Below, piece after piece: positions 56,797 through 64,000 of a stretch of DNA of 64,000 nt. The notes under the pieces are model-generated. The model did no database searches and had not been told where the DNA came from. It saw nothing but the letters and a program-made list of their open reading frames with translations. The stretch lies in assembly GCF_003428645.1 (NCBI RefSeq), contig NZ_QVQH01000014.1, positions 1-64,000 on the forward strand. Direction: 5' to 3'. This DNA is from Geodermatophilus marinus. GTDB taxonomy: Bacteria; Actinomycetota; Actinomycetes; Mycobacteriales; Geodermatophilaceae. A program made the position numbers and the translations under genes. Positions within the stretch are counted from its first letter, which is position 1. Each line of letters opens with the position of its first letter.

Positions 56797-57708
56797 ATGA
56801 CCCAGATCCGTGGCCTCGGATACCTCGAGGTCCAGACCACCGACATCGACCGCTGGCGGGAGCTGACCGTCGGCGCCCTCGGCTTCGCGGTCGGCAGCGG
56901 CCCCAACCCGGACGCGTTGTACCTGCGGATGGACGAACGCCGCGCCCGGCTGATCGTGGTGCCCGGCGAGCACGACCACGTCCGCGCGGTCGGCTGGGAG
57001 GTCCGTGACCAGTTCGCGCTGGCCGCGGTCGGCCGTGCCGTCGAGGCGTCCGGGGTTGCCGTCAAGGAGCTGTCCCGCGAGGAGTGCGACGACCGCGGCG
57101 TCGAGGAGGCGATCGCCTTCCAGGACCCGTCCGGCACTCCCGTCGAGGTGTTCTTCGCGCCGATCCTCGACCACTCGCCGCTGCTCACGGGACAGGCCCA
57201 GCGGTTCGTGACGGGGGGGCAGGGGATGGGGCACGTCGTGCTCCCCACCACCTGCCCTGACGAGACCGTGGCGTTCTACTGCGAGGTGCTCGGCTTCAAG
57301 CCGCGCGGTGCCATGCGCCTCGGCGGGCCGACGTCGTCGCGGCGGGTTCGGTTCATGGGGGTCAACCAGCGTCACCACAGCCTGGCCATCGCGCCGGCAC
57401 CCCACGGTGAGCCGCCGGGCCTGGTGCACCTGATGGTCGAGGTCGACACGCTGGACGCCGTGGGCCGTGCGCTGGACAACGTGAACCGGGCCGGCTTCTC
57501 CCTGTCGTCGACGCTGGGTCGGCACACCAACGACAAGATGGTGTCGTTCTACGTGCGTGCCCCCGGCGGGTGGGACATCGAGTACGGCTGCGAGGGCATG
57601 CTGGTCGACGAATCCTCCTACACCGCCGAGGAGATCACCGCCGACAGCTACTGGGGCCACGACTGGTCGGGCTCGGAGCCCCTGGCCGCGTTCGTCCCGC
57701 GGAAGTGA
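56797..57708 (+). CDS. hsaC: 3,4-DHSA extradiol dioxygenase HsaC
   Basis: 303 aa type I two-domain extradiol dioxygenase. The Fe(II) triad is visible as H146 (GQGMGHVVLP), H211 (PPGLVHLMVEV) and E262 (GGWDIEYGCEG). The tail ITADSYWGHDWSGSEPL is typical of BphC/HsaC. It cleaves the catechol ring A in a meta fashion to give the HsaD substrate. Its stop overlaps the next GTG. Confidence 0.95.
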   Translation: MTQIRGLGYLEVQTTDIDRWRELTVGALGFAVGSGPNPDALYLRMDERRARLIVVPGEHDHVRAVGWEVRDQFALAAVGRAVEASGVAVKELSREECDDRGVEEAIAFQDPSGTPVEVFFAPILDHSPLLTGQAQRFVTGGQGMGHVVLPTTCPDETVAFYCEVLGFKPRGAMRLGGPTSSRRVRFMGVNQRHHSLAIAPAPHGEPPGLVHLMVEVDTLDAVGRALDNVNRAGFSLSSTLGRHTNDKMVSFYVRAPGGWDIEYGCEGMLVDESSYTAEEITADSYWGHDWSGSEPLAAFVPRK

Positions 57709-59186
57709 GCCGTTCGGTCGCCCCGGTGCAGGCCTCGGCGATCGAACGGGCCGAGGCCGAGGCCGACGTCCTCGTCGTCGGCCTCGGCTGTGCCGGTGCG
57801 GCGGCCGCCGTCGAGGCGGCCGCCGCCGGCGCGTCGGTGCTCGTGCTGGAGCGCGCGTCCGGCCCCGGTGGCTCCTCGGCGCAGTCCGGCGGCGAGCTCT
57901 ACCTCGGCGGCGGCACCTCGGTGCAGAAGGCCTGCGGCTTCGACGACGACGCCGAGTCGATGTTCGCCTACCTGCGGGCAGCGCTCGGCCCGCACGCCGA
58001 CGAGGAGAAGCTGCGGCTGTACTGCGAGGGCAGCGTCGAGCACTTCGAGTGGTTCCGCGCTCTTGGTGTGCCCTTCCAGGAGACGCTGTTCGACGCGCCC
58101 ACCTGGATGCCGCTGACCACCGACGGTCTCATGTGGCTGGGTGAGAACGCTTGGCCCTACGACCACCAGGCCCGGCCGGTCCCGCGCGGGCACCGCCCGG
58201 CCGCCCCGGGGTTCGCCGGCGGGCTGCTCATGGAGCGGCTCGTCGGCGCCGTGTGCGGGGCCGGGGCCCGGATCGAGAACGACGTCCGTGCCGCTGCCCT
58301 GGTGGTCGAGGACGGGCGGGTGGCCGGCGTGACCGCCCGCCGCTTCGGCGCGGACGTGGCCTTCCGCGCGCGACGCGGCGTCGTCCTCACGACCGGGGGC
58401 TTCGTCGACGACGAGGCGATGCTCGCCGCGCATGCCCCGGTGCTGCTCGGCCACGGCAAGGTCAGCGACGGTGGCGACGACGGCAGCGGCATCCGCATGG
58501 CCACCGCGCTCGGCGCGGCGACCCGCCGGATGGGCTCGGTGCAGGTGGCGCTGACCGCGCTTCCGGCGGCGGCGGTGCGCGGTGTGCTGGTCAACGCGGT
58601 CGGTCAGCGGTTCATCAACGAGGACGTCTACCCGGGTCTGTTCAGCTCGGCGGCCGTGAAGCACCAGCCCGGCCCGTGGTGGGTGGTCGTCGACGAGGCC
58701 GGGTGGGAGTCGATCCCGGCCGGCGATCTCTGGGGGGTTCGTCCCCGGTACGCCGCCGAGACCATCGCCGAGCTGGAGGCCGAACTCGGCATCCCGGCCG
58801 GGGCGCTGGAGGCGACGGTCATGGTCTACAACCGGCATGCCGCCGCGGGGGAGGACCCGCTGTTCCACAAGAACGCGGAGTGGCTCCGCCCGCTGGAGCC
58901 ACCGTTCGCCGCGCTGGACCCCCGGCTGGGGTTCGCCAGCGGTCGCGACGCCACGCCGCAGGGAACCGGCGCGGCCGGCTTCACCCTCGGCGGCCTGCAC
59001 ACCACCGTCGACGGCGCCGTGCTCGACGTGTCCGGGACGGAGATCCGCGGGCTGTTCGCCGCCGGGCGGGCCAGCGCCGGGATCCACGGCGAGGGATACA
59101 TCAGCGGGACGTCGCTGGGTGACGGCACCTTCTTCGGCCGGCGCGCCGGCCGGGCGGCCGCGACAGGCGCGGACCGGCGACCATGA
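57705..59186 (+). CDS. Probable 3-ketosteroid delta4-(5alpha)-dehydrogenase
   Basis: 493 aa FAD protein of the KstD/fumarate-reductase group, about 70 aa shorter than KstD. FAD site VVGLGCAGAAAAVEAAAAGA, SSAQSGGELYLGGGTS, and HGEGYISGTSLGDGTFFGRR. Y465 and S467 in G-Y-I-S-G match in position and spacing the Tyr466/Ser468 reported for the Rhodococcus jostii delta4-(5alpha) enzyme, whereas KstD has N-E-Y-A-G-P-G. It would convert 5alpha-reduced 3-ketosteroids to the 4-ene form. Other FAD-dependent steroid or fumarate-type reductases cannot be excluded. Coupled to hsaC by GTGA. Confidence 0.72.
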   Translation: MSRSVAPVQASAIERAEAEADVLVVGLGCAGAAAAVEAAAAGASVLVLERASGPGGSSAQSGGELYLGGGTSVQKACGFDDDAESMFAYLRAALGPHADEEKLRLYCEGSVEHFEWFRALGVPFQETLFDAPTWMPLTTDGLMWLGENAWPYDHQARPVPRGHRPAAPGFAGGLLMERLVGAVCGAGARIENDVRAAALVVEDGRVAGVTARRFGADVAFRARRGVVLTTGGFVDDEAMLAAHAPVLLGHGKVSDGGDDGSGIRMATALGAATRRMGSVQVALTALPAAAVRGVLVNAVGQRFINEDVYPGLFSSAAVKHQPGPWWVVVDEAGWESIPAGDLWGVRPRYAAETIAELEAELGIPAGALEATVMVYNRHAAAGEDPLFHKNAEWLRPLEPPFAALDPRLGFASGRDATPQGTGAAGFTLGGLHTTVDGAVLDVSGTEIRGLFAAGRASAGIHGEGYISGTSLGDGTFFGRRAGRAAATGADRRP

Positions 59187-59951
59187 CGGAGAGGCAGGCG
59201 ATGGACCGCTACGAGGGCAAGCGGGTGTTCCTCACCGGGGCGGGCTCCGGGATCGGCCGGGCGACCGCGGTCCGGCTGGTGGCCGAGGGGGCGACGGTCT
59301 TCGCCGTCGACCGGGACGCGGAGGGGCTGGCGGCGACCTGCGAGCTGGTGGCGGATCCCGCGCGGCTGATGTGCCACTCCGCCGACCTCTCGACCGAGGA
59401 GGTCGTGGTGGCCGCGGCAGCGGCCGGGGTGGCCGAAGTGGGCCGGGTCGACGTGCTGGCCAACGTGGCCGGGACGCTCCGGACCACGCCGATGGAGACG
59501 CTCGATCTCGACGACTACCGCTGGCTGCTGGCGATCAACCTCTTCGCACCGGTCACGCTGTGCCGGGAGCTGCTGCCGCACATCCCCGACCGCACCGGCG
59601 TGATCGTGCTGACCACCTCGACCGCGGCCACGAAGGCGCACCCGGGCATGACCGACTACGCGGCCTCCAAGGGCGCGCTGCTGTCGTTCGCGGTGAGCCT
59701 GGCCGCCGAGCTGGCGCCGCGCCGGATCCGGGTGGTTCCCGTGTCGCCGGGTGGGGTGGCCACGCCGCTGACGATGAACAAGGAGCGGATTCGAAGGGGT
59801 CGACGTCTCCTAGTACGCCCGTACGTACCCGCTGTGGGGTAAGCCGGGCAAGCCGGAGGACCTGGCCGCGGCGATCGCCTTCGCCGGGTCCGCCGACGGC
59901 GCCTACCTCAACGGGACGGAGTTCCGGCTCGACGGCGGTTCGCACGTGTGA
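59183..59951 (+). pseudogene. SDR-family oxidoreductase, disrupted by a frameshift and an amber codon
   Basis: The frame from 59183 (or ATG 59201) reads a normal SDR: FLTGAGSGIGRATAVRLVAE, NVAGTLRTTP, LTTSTAATKAH, catalytic Y-A-A-S-K and VSPGGVATPLTMNKER, then runs out of phase after about 59788 and stops at 59840. From 59790 another frame continues the protein: F-E-G-V-D-V-S, TAG at 59811-59813, Y-A-R-T-Y-P-L-W-G-K, then GAYLNGTEFRLDGGSHV to a TGA at 59951. So there are two separate lesions, apparently a 2-base loss near 59790 and a Tyr-to-amber change. Last gene of the hsa operon. Confidence 0.82.
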
Positions 59952-59969
59952 CCGCCGATGCCCAGGGCG

Positions 59970-59985
59970 CCTGACCGGAGTCAGG
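59970..59985. terminator. Compact hairpin between the SDR pseudogene and yeiH
   Basis: CCTGAC (59970-59975), loop CGGA, GTCAGG (59980-59985). The stop codon of the minus-strand yeiH-like gene (59983-59981) is in the stem. It is 18 bp beyond the end of the plus-strand hsa operon. Confidence 0.55.
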
Positions 59986-61015
59986 GGATCAGGAGCACAC
60001 CGCCCAGCGAGACGCTCGCGACCACGACGGTGGAGACCAGCGCGAGCAGCAGCGGACGTGGCCCGACCCGGCGGAGGGAGCTGAGCCGCACCCCGCAGCC
60101 CAGCGCGAACATGGCGGCGGACAGCAGGCCCACCTGGACGGCTCCGGCCACGTGCAGCACCGCCCCGGGGACGATCCCGGTGGACCGGACCACCACCATG
60201 GCCAGGAAGCCGACGACGAACAGCGGCACCAGCGGCGGACGCCGCCCCTCCGGCCCGCCGGCCGGCTGACGCCGTCGCTGCCAGCTCACCGCTGCGATCA
60301 CCGGGGCGAGCATCAGGACCCGCGCGAGCTTGACCACCACTGCCACCGTCAGCGCGCCCGCACCCATCGTGCCGCCGGCCGCGACCACCTGGGCCACCTC
60401 GTGGATCGCGCCACCCGCCCAGAGCCCGCCGACGTGCTCGGACAGGCCCAATCCGGCGGCGGTCAGCGGCACCAGCGGGAGCATCAGCGTGCCGAAGAGC
60501 ACGACCAGCGCGACGGCGGTGACGACCTCCTCCTCGTCGGCATCGACCACGCCGTCGACCGCTGCGACGGCGGCGGCCCCGCAGATCGAGAAGCCGCAGG
60601 CGATGAGCAGTCGCTGGGTGGCGCCGACGCCCAGGAGGCGGCCGACCAGCAGGGTCGAACCGATACCTCCCGCCACGATCGCCACCACCACCCCCAGCAT
60701 CCCGGTGCCCAGCCCGAGGACGTCGCCGAGCAGCAGCTGCAGGCCCAGGAGCACGATGCCCAGGCGCAGCAGCCGCTTCGCGGAGAAGGCGAGGCCCGGC
60801 TGCACCGTCGCCGGCAGCCGGACGACGTTCGCCAGGAGCACCCCCAGCCCGATCGCGATGATCAGCACGCTGACCGACGGCACGACCCGCTGCACGACGA
60901 AGGAGGTGACCACCGCTGCTGCGCACAGGGTCAGGCCCGGCAGCGTGTGCCACCGCCCGCCTTCCGGGCCGCGGTGCACGGCGGCAGGGTGGACGCCGGC
61001 GGCAGAGGGATCCAT
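59981..61015 (-). CDS. yeiH: YeiH-type (UPF0324) putative sulfate/sulfite exporter
   Basis: 344 aa integral membrane protein with about ten hydrophobic segments. Family stretches are KRLLRLGIVLLGLQLLLGD, ACGFSICGAAAVAAVDGVVD, and LWAGGAIHEVAQVVAAGG. ATG at 61015 is chosen; the upstream in-frame codons have no membrane or family character. It is divergent from a LysR gene, the same arrangement as E. coli yeiE-yeiH. A direct link to steroids is not evident; export of sulfur oxyanions or organic sulfonates is possible (inference). Confidence 0.8.
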   Translation of the reverse strand: MDPSAAGVHPAAVHRGPEGGRWHTLPGLTLCAAAVVTSFVVQRVVPSVSVLIIAIGLGVLLANVVRLPATVQPGLAFSAKRLLRLGIVLLGLQLLLGDVLGLGTGMLGVVVAIVAGGIGSTLLVGRLLGVGATQRLLIACGFSICGAAAVAAVDGVVDADEEEVVTAVALVVLFGTLMLPLVPLTAAGLGLSEHVGGLWAGGAIHEVAQVVAAGGTMGAGALTVAVVVKLARVLMLAPVIAAVSWQRRRQPAGGPEGRRPPLVPLFVVGFLAMVVVRSTGIVPGAVLHVAGAVQVGLLSAAMFALGCGVRLSSLRRVGPRPLLLALVSTVVVASVSLGGVLLIP

Positions 61016-61071
61016 GCCACCGAGGGTGGTCCCGAGCTGCGGGCACCGGTAGCCACCGACCGGACATGGCT

Positions 61072-61090
61072 CCATATGCTGGTGATATGG
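61072..61090. promoter_or_regulatory. LysR-type palindrome overlapping the lysR start
   Basis: CCATAT (61072-61077), 7-bp spacer, ATATGG (61085-61090): perfect 6-bp arms, with A/T content unusual for this DNA. It covers the ATG of the LysR gene (61087-61089), so binding would block its own expression, and it lies 57 bp upstream of yeiH. Confidence 0.55.
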
Positions 61091-62010
61091 CAGCGCAGGT
61101 CAGCTGGGGTGACCTCCGGTTGCTCGAGCTGATCGTCAGCGTGTCCGAGCACGGCAGCCTGGGGGCCGGCGCTCGCGCCGTGGGCATGGCCCAGCCCAAT
61201 GCCAGCCGTGCGGTCGCCCGGTTCGAGCGCGCCAGCGGGGTGCGGGTGCTGCGGCGCTCGGCCCGCGGGTCGACCCTCACGCCCGAGGGCGCCCTGGTCG
61301 TGGACTGGGCGCGAGGCGTGCTGGATGCCGCGGACCGGCTCAGCACCGGGCTCGAGGCCCTGCGAGCCGGTGGCGGCCACCGGCTCGGCATCGCCGCGAG
61401 CATGACCGTGGCGGAGTACCTGGTGCCGGTCTGGCTCGCCGAACTGCGACGGCACCACCCGGAGGTGCGCGTGGCGCTGGCCGTGCAGAACTCGGCGGAG
61501 GTCGCCGCCGGGGTAGCGGCCGGTGGCTACGACGTCGGCTTCGTGGAGTCTCCCGAGCTGCCCGGCGGCCTGCACCGGGCACCGGTCGGTGCCGACGAGC
61601 TGGTGGTCGTCGTGCACCCCGGCCACCCCTGGGCCCGCCGGCGCGCGCCGGTCCCGGCAGCCGAGCTGGCCGCCACGCCGCTGGTGGTGCGCGAGACGGG
61701 GTCGGGCACCCGCACCGCGCTGGAGGCCGCGCTCGGCGGACCGGCCGCGATGGCGGAGCCGGCGCTGGCCCTGACCAGCAACGCCGCCGTGCGGCTGAGC
61801 GTGGTGGCCGGTGGGCCGCCCGCGGTGCTCAGCGCGCTGGCGGTGGCCGCTTCCGTCGCCGCGGGCGAACTGCACCGGGTGCCGGTCACGGGCGTGGACC
61901 TGCGCCGGGAGCTGACCGCGGTCTGGGCCGGGCCACGGCGGCTGGACGGGGAGGCCGGGGACCTGGTCCGCATCGCGCAGCGCCGGGCCGCGGTCCCGCG
62001 GAACCGTTGA
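61087..62010 (+). CDS. LysR-family transcriptional regulator
   Basis: 307 aa. Winged helix-turn-helix at about residues 8-65 (ELIVSVSEHGSLGAGARAVG, then QPNASRAVARFERASGVRVL). Periplasmic-binding-protein-like effector domain follows (LGIAASMTVAEYLVPVWLAE, PLVVRETGSGTRTALEAALG), resembling the YeiE/CysB-related group. ATG at 61087, inside a palindrome. It most likely controls the divergent yeiH-like exporter gene. Confidence 0.88.
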   Translation: MAAQVSWGDLRLLELIVSVSEHGSLGAGARAVGMAQPNASRAVARFERASGVRVLRRSARGSTLTPEGALVVDWARGVLDAADRLSTGLEALRAGGGHRLGIAASMTVAEYLVPVWLAELRRHHPEVRVALAVQNSAEVAAGVAAGGYDVGFVESPELPGGLHRAPVGADELVVVVHPGHPWARRRAPVPAAELAATPLVVRETGSGTRTALEAALGGPAAMAEPALALTSNAAVRLSVVAGGPPAVLSALAVAASVAAGELHRVPVTGVDLRRELTAVWAGPRRLDGEAGDLVRIAQRRAAVPRNR

Positions 62011-62031
62011 TCCCCGGTCAGCGACCGATCA
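62008..62031. terminator. Hairpin covering both stops of lysR and the SDR
   Basis: TGATC (62008-62012) and GGTC (62016-62019) pair with GACC (62023-62026) and GATCA (62027-62031), with a CCC bulge and 3-nt loop. The lysR TGA and the SDR TGA (62020-62018) both lie within it. Confidence 0.45.
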
Positions 62032-62806
62032 GCCGCTGGTGGCCGGCGTGCGCCTTCTCCAGCAGCGCGGCGCGTTCGGGACCGCTGCGCTTGGCCGCGA
62101 CCGCGTCGTTGCCTCCGGCGATCCACACCGGACCGTGGGGCAGGTGCGCCAGGCCCTCTCGTGCGACGTCGTCGGGCTCGGCCACGATCAGCCCCGGGAC
62201 GGAGAAGTCCAACCCGGCCCGCTCCATCGCCGGCGTGCGGGTGACGCCCAGCACCAGTTCCAGGACGTGCACCCCGTGCTCGCGGAGCTCCAGCCAGAGC
62301 CCTTCGGCGAACACCCGCCCGAAGGCCTTGGCCGCCGAGTAGACCGCGGTGTGGGCGGTGCCCAGGTAACCGGCCAGGGAGCCGACGAGCAGGATCCCGC
62401 CGCGCCCGCGCAGCTTCATCCGCCCCCCGAAGTGGTGGGTGAGGGCGAGCTGGGCGGTGATGTTGAGGTCGATGACCCCCTGGAAGCGCTCCAGGTCACC
62501 GTCGACGAAGTCGCTCCCGTAGCTGTTCGCCCCGGCGTTGAAGACCAGCAGCCCGACCTCGACGTCGTCGGTGGCCTCCCGGATGGCCTTTACCGCGCCG
62601 GGATCGAGCAGGTCCAGCTCGAGGGTCCGGACCGTCACGCCCTTCGCCCGTACCGCGTCAGCGGTCTCGGCGAGCGGCCCGGGCTTGCGGGCGATGAGCA
62701 CCAGGTTGATCCCGGCGTCCGCGAGCTGCTGGGCGAACGCTGCACCCACGCCCTCGGAGCCGCCGGCGATGACCGCCCAAGGGCCGTAGGTGGCAGCGTC
62801 GATCAT
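62018..62806 (-). CDS. SDR-family oxidoreductase
   Basis: 262 aa SDR. The glycine loop IAGGSEGVGAAFAQQLADAG is an A-G-G-S-E-G-V-G variant seen in a distinct SDR subgroup. Further features are LVLIARKPGPL, FNAGANSYG, Ser in LLVGSLAGYLGTAH, and catalytic Y-S-A-A-K. It is downstream of kshA and the small Cys protein on the same strand, so it may be co-transcribed with the 9alpha-hydroxylase. A hydroxysteroid dehydrogenase role is inference. Confidence 0.78.
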   Translation of the reverse strand: MIDAATYGPWAVIAGGSEGVGAAFAQQLADAGINLVLIARKPGPLAETADAVRAKGVTVRTLELDLLDPGAVKAIREATDDVEVGLLVFNAGANSYGSDFVDGDLERFQGVIDLNITAQLALTHHFGGRMKLRGRGGILLVGSLAGYLGTAHTAVYSAAKAFGRVFAEGLWLELREHGVHVLELVLGVTRTPAMERAGLDFSVPGLIVAEPDDVAREGLAHLPHGPVWIAGGNDAVAAKRSGPERAALLEKAHAGHQRLIGR

Positions 62807-62893
62807 GGCGAACCTTCTTTCCTCGGCGCGCGAAGGTGCCCCAGCCGGCCCGGGAGCCGGACCGACGGGGGCGCGATCGTCGTGGTCGTCGAT

Positions 62894-63169
62894 TCAGTAA
62901 CCGTCGTCGAGGACCGGGATCAGCCCGGAGGTGGCGGCCTCGGCGATCGAAGCCCGCAGCGACGCGCAGGCCTCGAAGAAGTCCCCGTTGGGTCCGGGTC
63001 CCGCGGTGGCGGCGCGGCGTTCCTCGCAGGCGGTGAGGGCGTCGGCGTTCCACTGGACGCTGGTCTGGTGCCAGCTACCCTTGCGCACCTCGACCCGCGC
63101 CGCGCAGCGCCGGCAGGTGACCTCCTGCATCGGGGTGTCGAGGAGCCGGTTGTCCGGCCGCACCGCCAT
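62894..63169 (-). CDS. Small Cys-containing protein next to kshA
   Basis: 91 aa with cysteines at 19, 22, 48 and 68. VTCRRCAARVEVRKGSWHQT holds the C-x2-C, followed by SVQWNADALTACEERR. The C-x2-C looks like half of a metal-binding knuckle, but there is no ferredoxin spacing. Its ATG overlaps the kshA stop (TGATG), so it is translationally coupled to the oxygenase. I have the impression that similar small ORFs accompany kshA in other actinomycetes, but I cannot name a function. A metal- or Fe-S-related helper is one possibility. Confidence 0.6.
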   Translation of the reverse strand: MAVRPDNRLLDTPMQEVTCRRCAARVEVRKGSWHQTSVQWNADALTACEERRAATAGPGPNGDFFEACASLRASIAEAATSGLIPVLDDGY

Positions 63170-64000
63170 CAGACCGACTGACCCGCTGCCCAGGCAGCCG
63201 GCGTGTCCTCGGCGGCTGCCCGGCGGGCGAGGTTCGCCTCGACCTCCCGGCGCCACGCCTCGTTGGGCTTGCTGGTGTCCATCTCGTACTCGAACCGCTC
63301 GACCATCTCCGGCGTGACATCGGCGACGTCGACGTAGAACTGCTCGTACCAGCGTCGCAGCTGGTACACGGGGCCGTCCTCCTCGCACAGCAGCGGGTTG
63401 TCGATCCGGGTCTTGTTCTTCCAGATCTCGACGTCCTGCTCGAAGCCCTGCCGGATGAAGTCACCCGTTCCGATGGCCAACTTCTCGGCGGCGTCTCCGG
63501 GCAGGTGCTCGGAGCGCTTGACGATCACGCCGTACTGCAGGACGAACGAGTTGGCGTCGATGGGGTAGTGGCAGTTGATCAGCACGGACTCGAGGTCCAT
63601 GTTGTCGTAGTGGTAGGTCAGGTCGTCGATCATGAACGACGGTCCGTGGTAGGCGGCCACCGACGTGTTGCCGATGAGCTTGGGCTGTCCCTCCTTGGCC
63701 GGTGGGCGGACGTCCTCCCGCCCCACGCCGTTCTGGATCTGCGTGGCGACCGGACCCTCGAAGATCGTCTTGAAGTAGGTCGGGAACGAGCCGTGCACGT
63801 AGAAGAAGTGCGCCATGTCGACGATGTTGTCGATGACCTCACGGCAGTTGGTGTCCACCACGGTGTAGTACCAGCGCCAGTCGGTCCACTCGTCACTGGT
63901 CGCGCCCTCGATGCGCGGGATCGTGACGTCGGCCGGCGGAGGGTTGCCTTCCGGGTCGTTCCAGACGAAGAGCATCCCGTCCTGCTGCAGGGTCGGCCAG
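63169..64000 (-). CDS. kshA: 3-ketosteroid 9alpha-hydroxylase oxygenase KshA, partial (N-terminus beyond window)
   Basis: The C-terminal 276 residues of a Rieske oxygenase alpha subunit; the Rieske domain lies past the right edge and the frame is open to base 64000 (W-P-T-L-Q-Q-D-G-M-L-F-V-W-N-D). The mononuclear iron site is visible as NIVDMAHFFYVHGSFP (D-x2-H-x4-H), with the third ligand probably the Asp in FEQDVEIWKNKTRIDNPLL. YVDVADVTPEMVERFEYEMD at the C-terminus is KshA-like. It adds the 9alpha-hydroxyl that, with KstD, opens ring B; its reductase is kshB at 51606. The internal ATG at 63975 is not the start. Confidence 0.92.
   Translation of the reverse strand, partial: WPTLQQDGMLFVWNDPEGNPPPADVTIPRIEGATSDEWTDWRWYYTVVDTNCREVIDNIVDMAHFFYVHGSFPTYFKTIFEGPVATQIQNGVGREDVRPPAKEGQPKLIGNTSVAAYHGPSFMIDDLTYHYDNMDLESVLINCHYPIDANSFVLQYGVIVKRSEHLPGDAAEKLAIGTGDFIRQGFEQDVEIWKNKTRIDNPLLCEEDGPVYQLRRWYEQFYVDVADVTPEMVERFEYEMDTSKPNEAWRREVEANLARRAAAEDTPAAWAAGQSV

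Noticed and set aside
61031-61043. CCCG-N5-CGGG upstream of yeiH as a third member of the shared operator family
   Set aside because: Only four-base arms without the flanking matches; such a pattern is expected by chance many times in this composition.

Overview
The window is very GC-rich DNA with frequent GTG starts and many 4-base stop/start overlaps (ATGA, GTGA). Gene families and operon style point to an actinomycete, perhaps of the Geodermatophilaceae or Pseudonocardiaceae type. No rRNA or other marker fixes the genus.

Left edge (1-2374): an IS scar. The end of an IS21-family element with the first codons of istA abuts an IS1634-like transposase gene.

Block 1 (2375-25860): purine/ureide catabolism and glyoxylate disposal. 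On the minus strand hyi, glxR, gcl, glxK, a small gamma-glutamylcyclotransferase-like gene and a GntR/FCD regulator form the glycerate route from glyoxylate. Divergently, on the plus strand, are allantoinase, a 42-codon coupled ORF, OHCU decarboxylase, 5-hydroxyisourate hydrolase, uricase and an NCS2 urate/xanthine permease. These are followed by pyruvate dehydrogenase E1, E2 and E3, malic enzyme, a Bcp peroxiredoxin, malate synthase, a DUF6986-type aldolase/lyase-fold protein and (S)-ureidoglycine aminohydrolase. AceB, malic enzyme and PDH together form a closed cycle that oxidises glyoxylate to CO2 (glyoxylate + acetyl-CoA to malate to pyruvate to acetyl-CoA). Gcl diverts the same glyoxylate to glycerate. 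Two A/T-rich inverted half-sites between the divergent operons are the best candidate operator for the GntR protein. Allantoate amidohydrolase and a ureidoglycolate-cleaving enzyme are not seen here.

Block 2 (26132-41490): catabolism of steroid rings C and D (the HIP pathway). It holds fadD3 divergent from ipdA-ipdB-ipdC-ipdF-echA20-fadE31-like-fadE32-like-hydratase-SDR-ipdE1-ipdE2, then minus-strand VOC, fadA6 and an LLM flavin oxidoreductase.

Block 3 (41667-48137): accessory genes. These are a second thiolase, two SDRs, three NTF2/SnoaL-fold proteins (one strikingly like the bile-acid 7alpha-dehydratase BaiE), a second LLM protein and an IclR regulator with a candidate palindromic operator just upstream of its start.

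Block 4 (48204-64000): catabolism of rings A and B. hsaB is divergent from hsaD-kstD-kshB-hsaE-hsaG-hsaF-hsaA-hsaC, followed by a probable 3-ketosteroid delta4-(5alpha)-dehydrogenase and an SDR pseudogene. Then come a YeiH-type exporter divergent from a LysR regulator, an SDR, a small Cys-rich protein and kshA, which runs off the right edge.

The steroid part contains essentially every known ring-degrading enzyme within about 38 kb. It has no side-chain genes, no mce genes and no KstR/KstR2-type TetR regulator. Several convergent gene pairs end in compact hairpins that overlap one or both stop codons.
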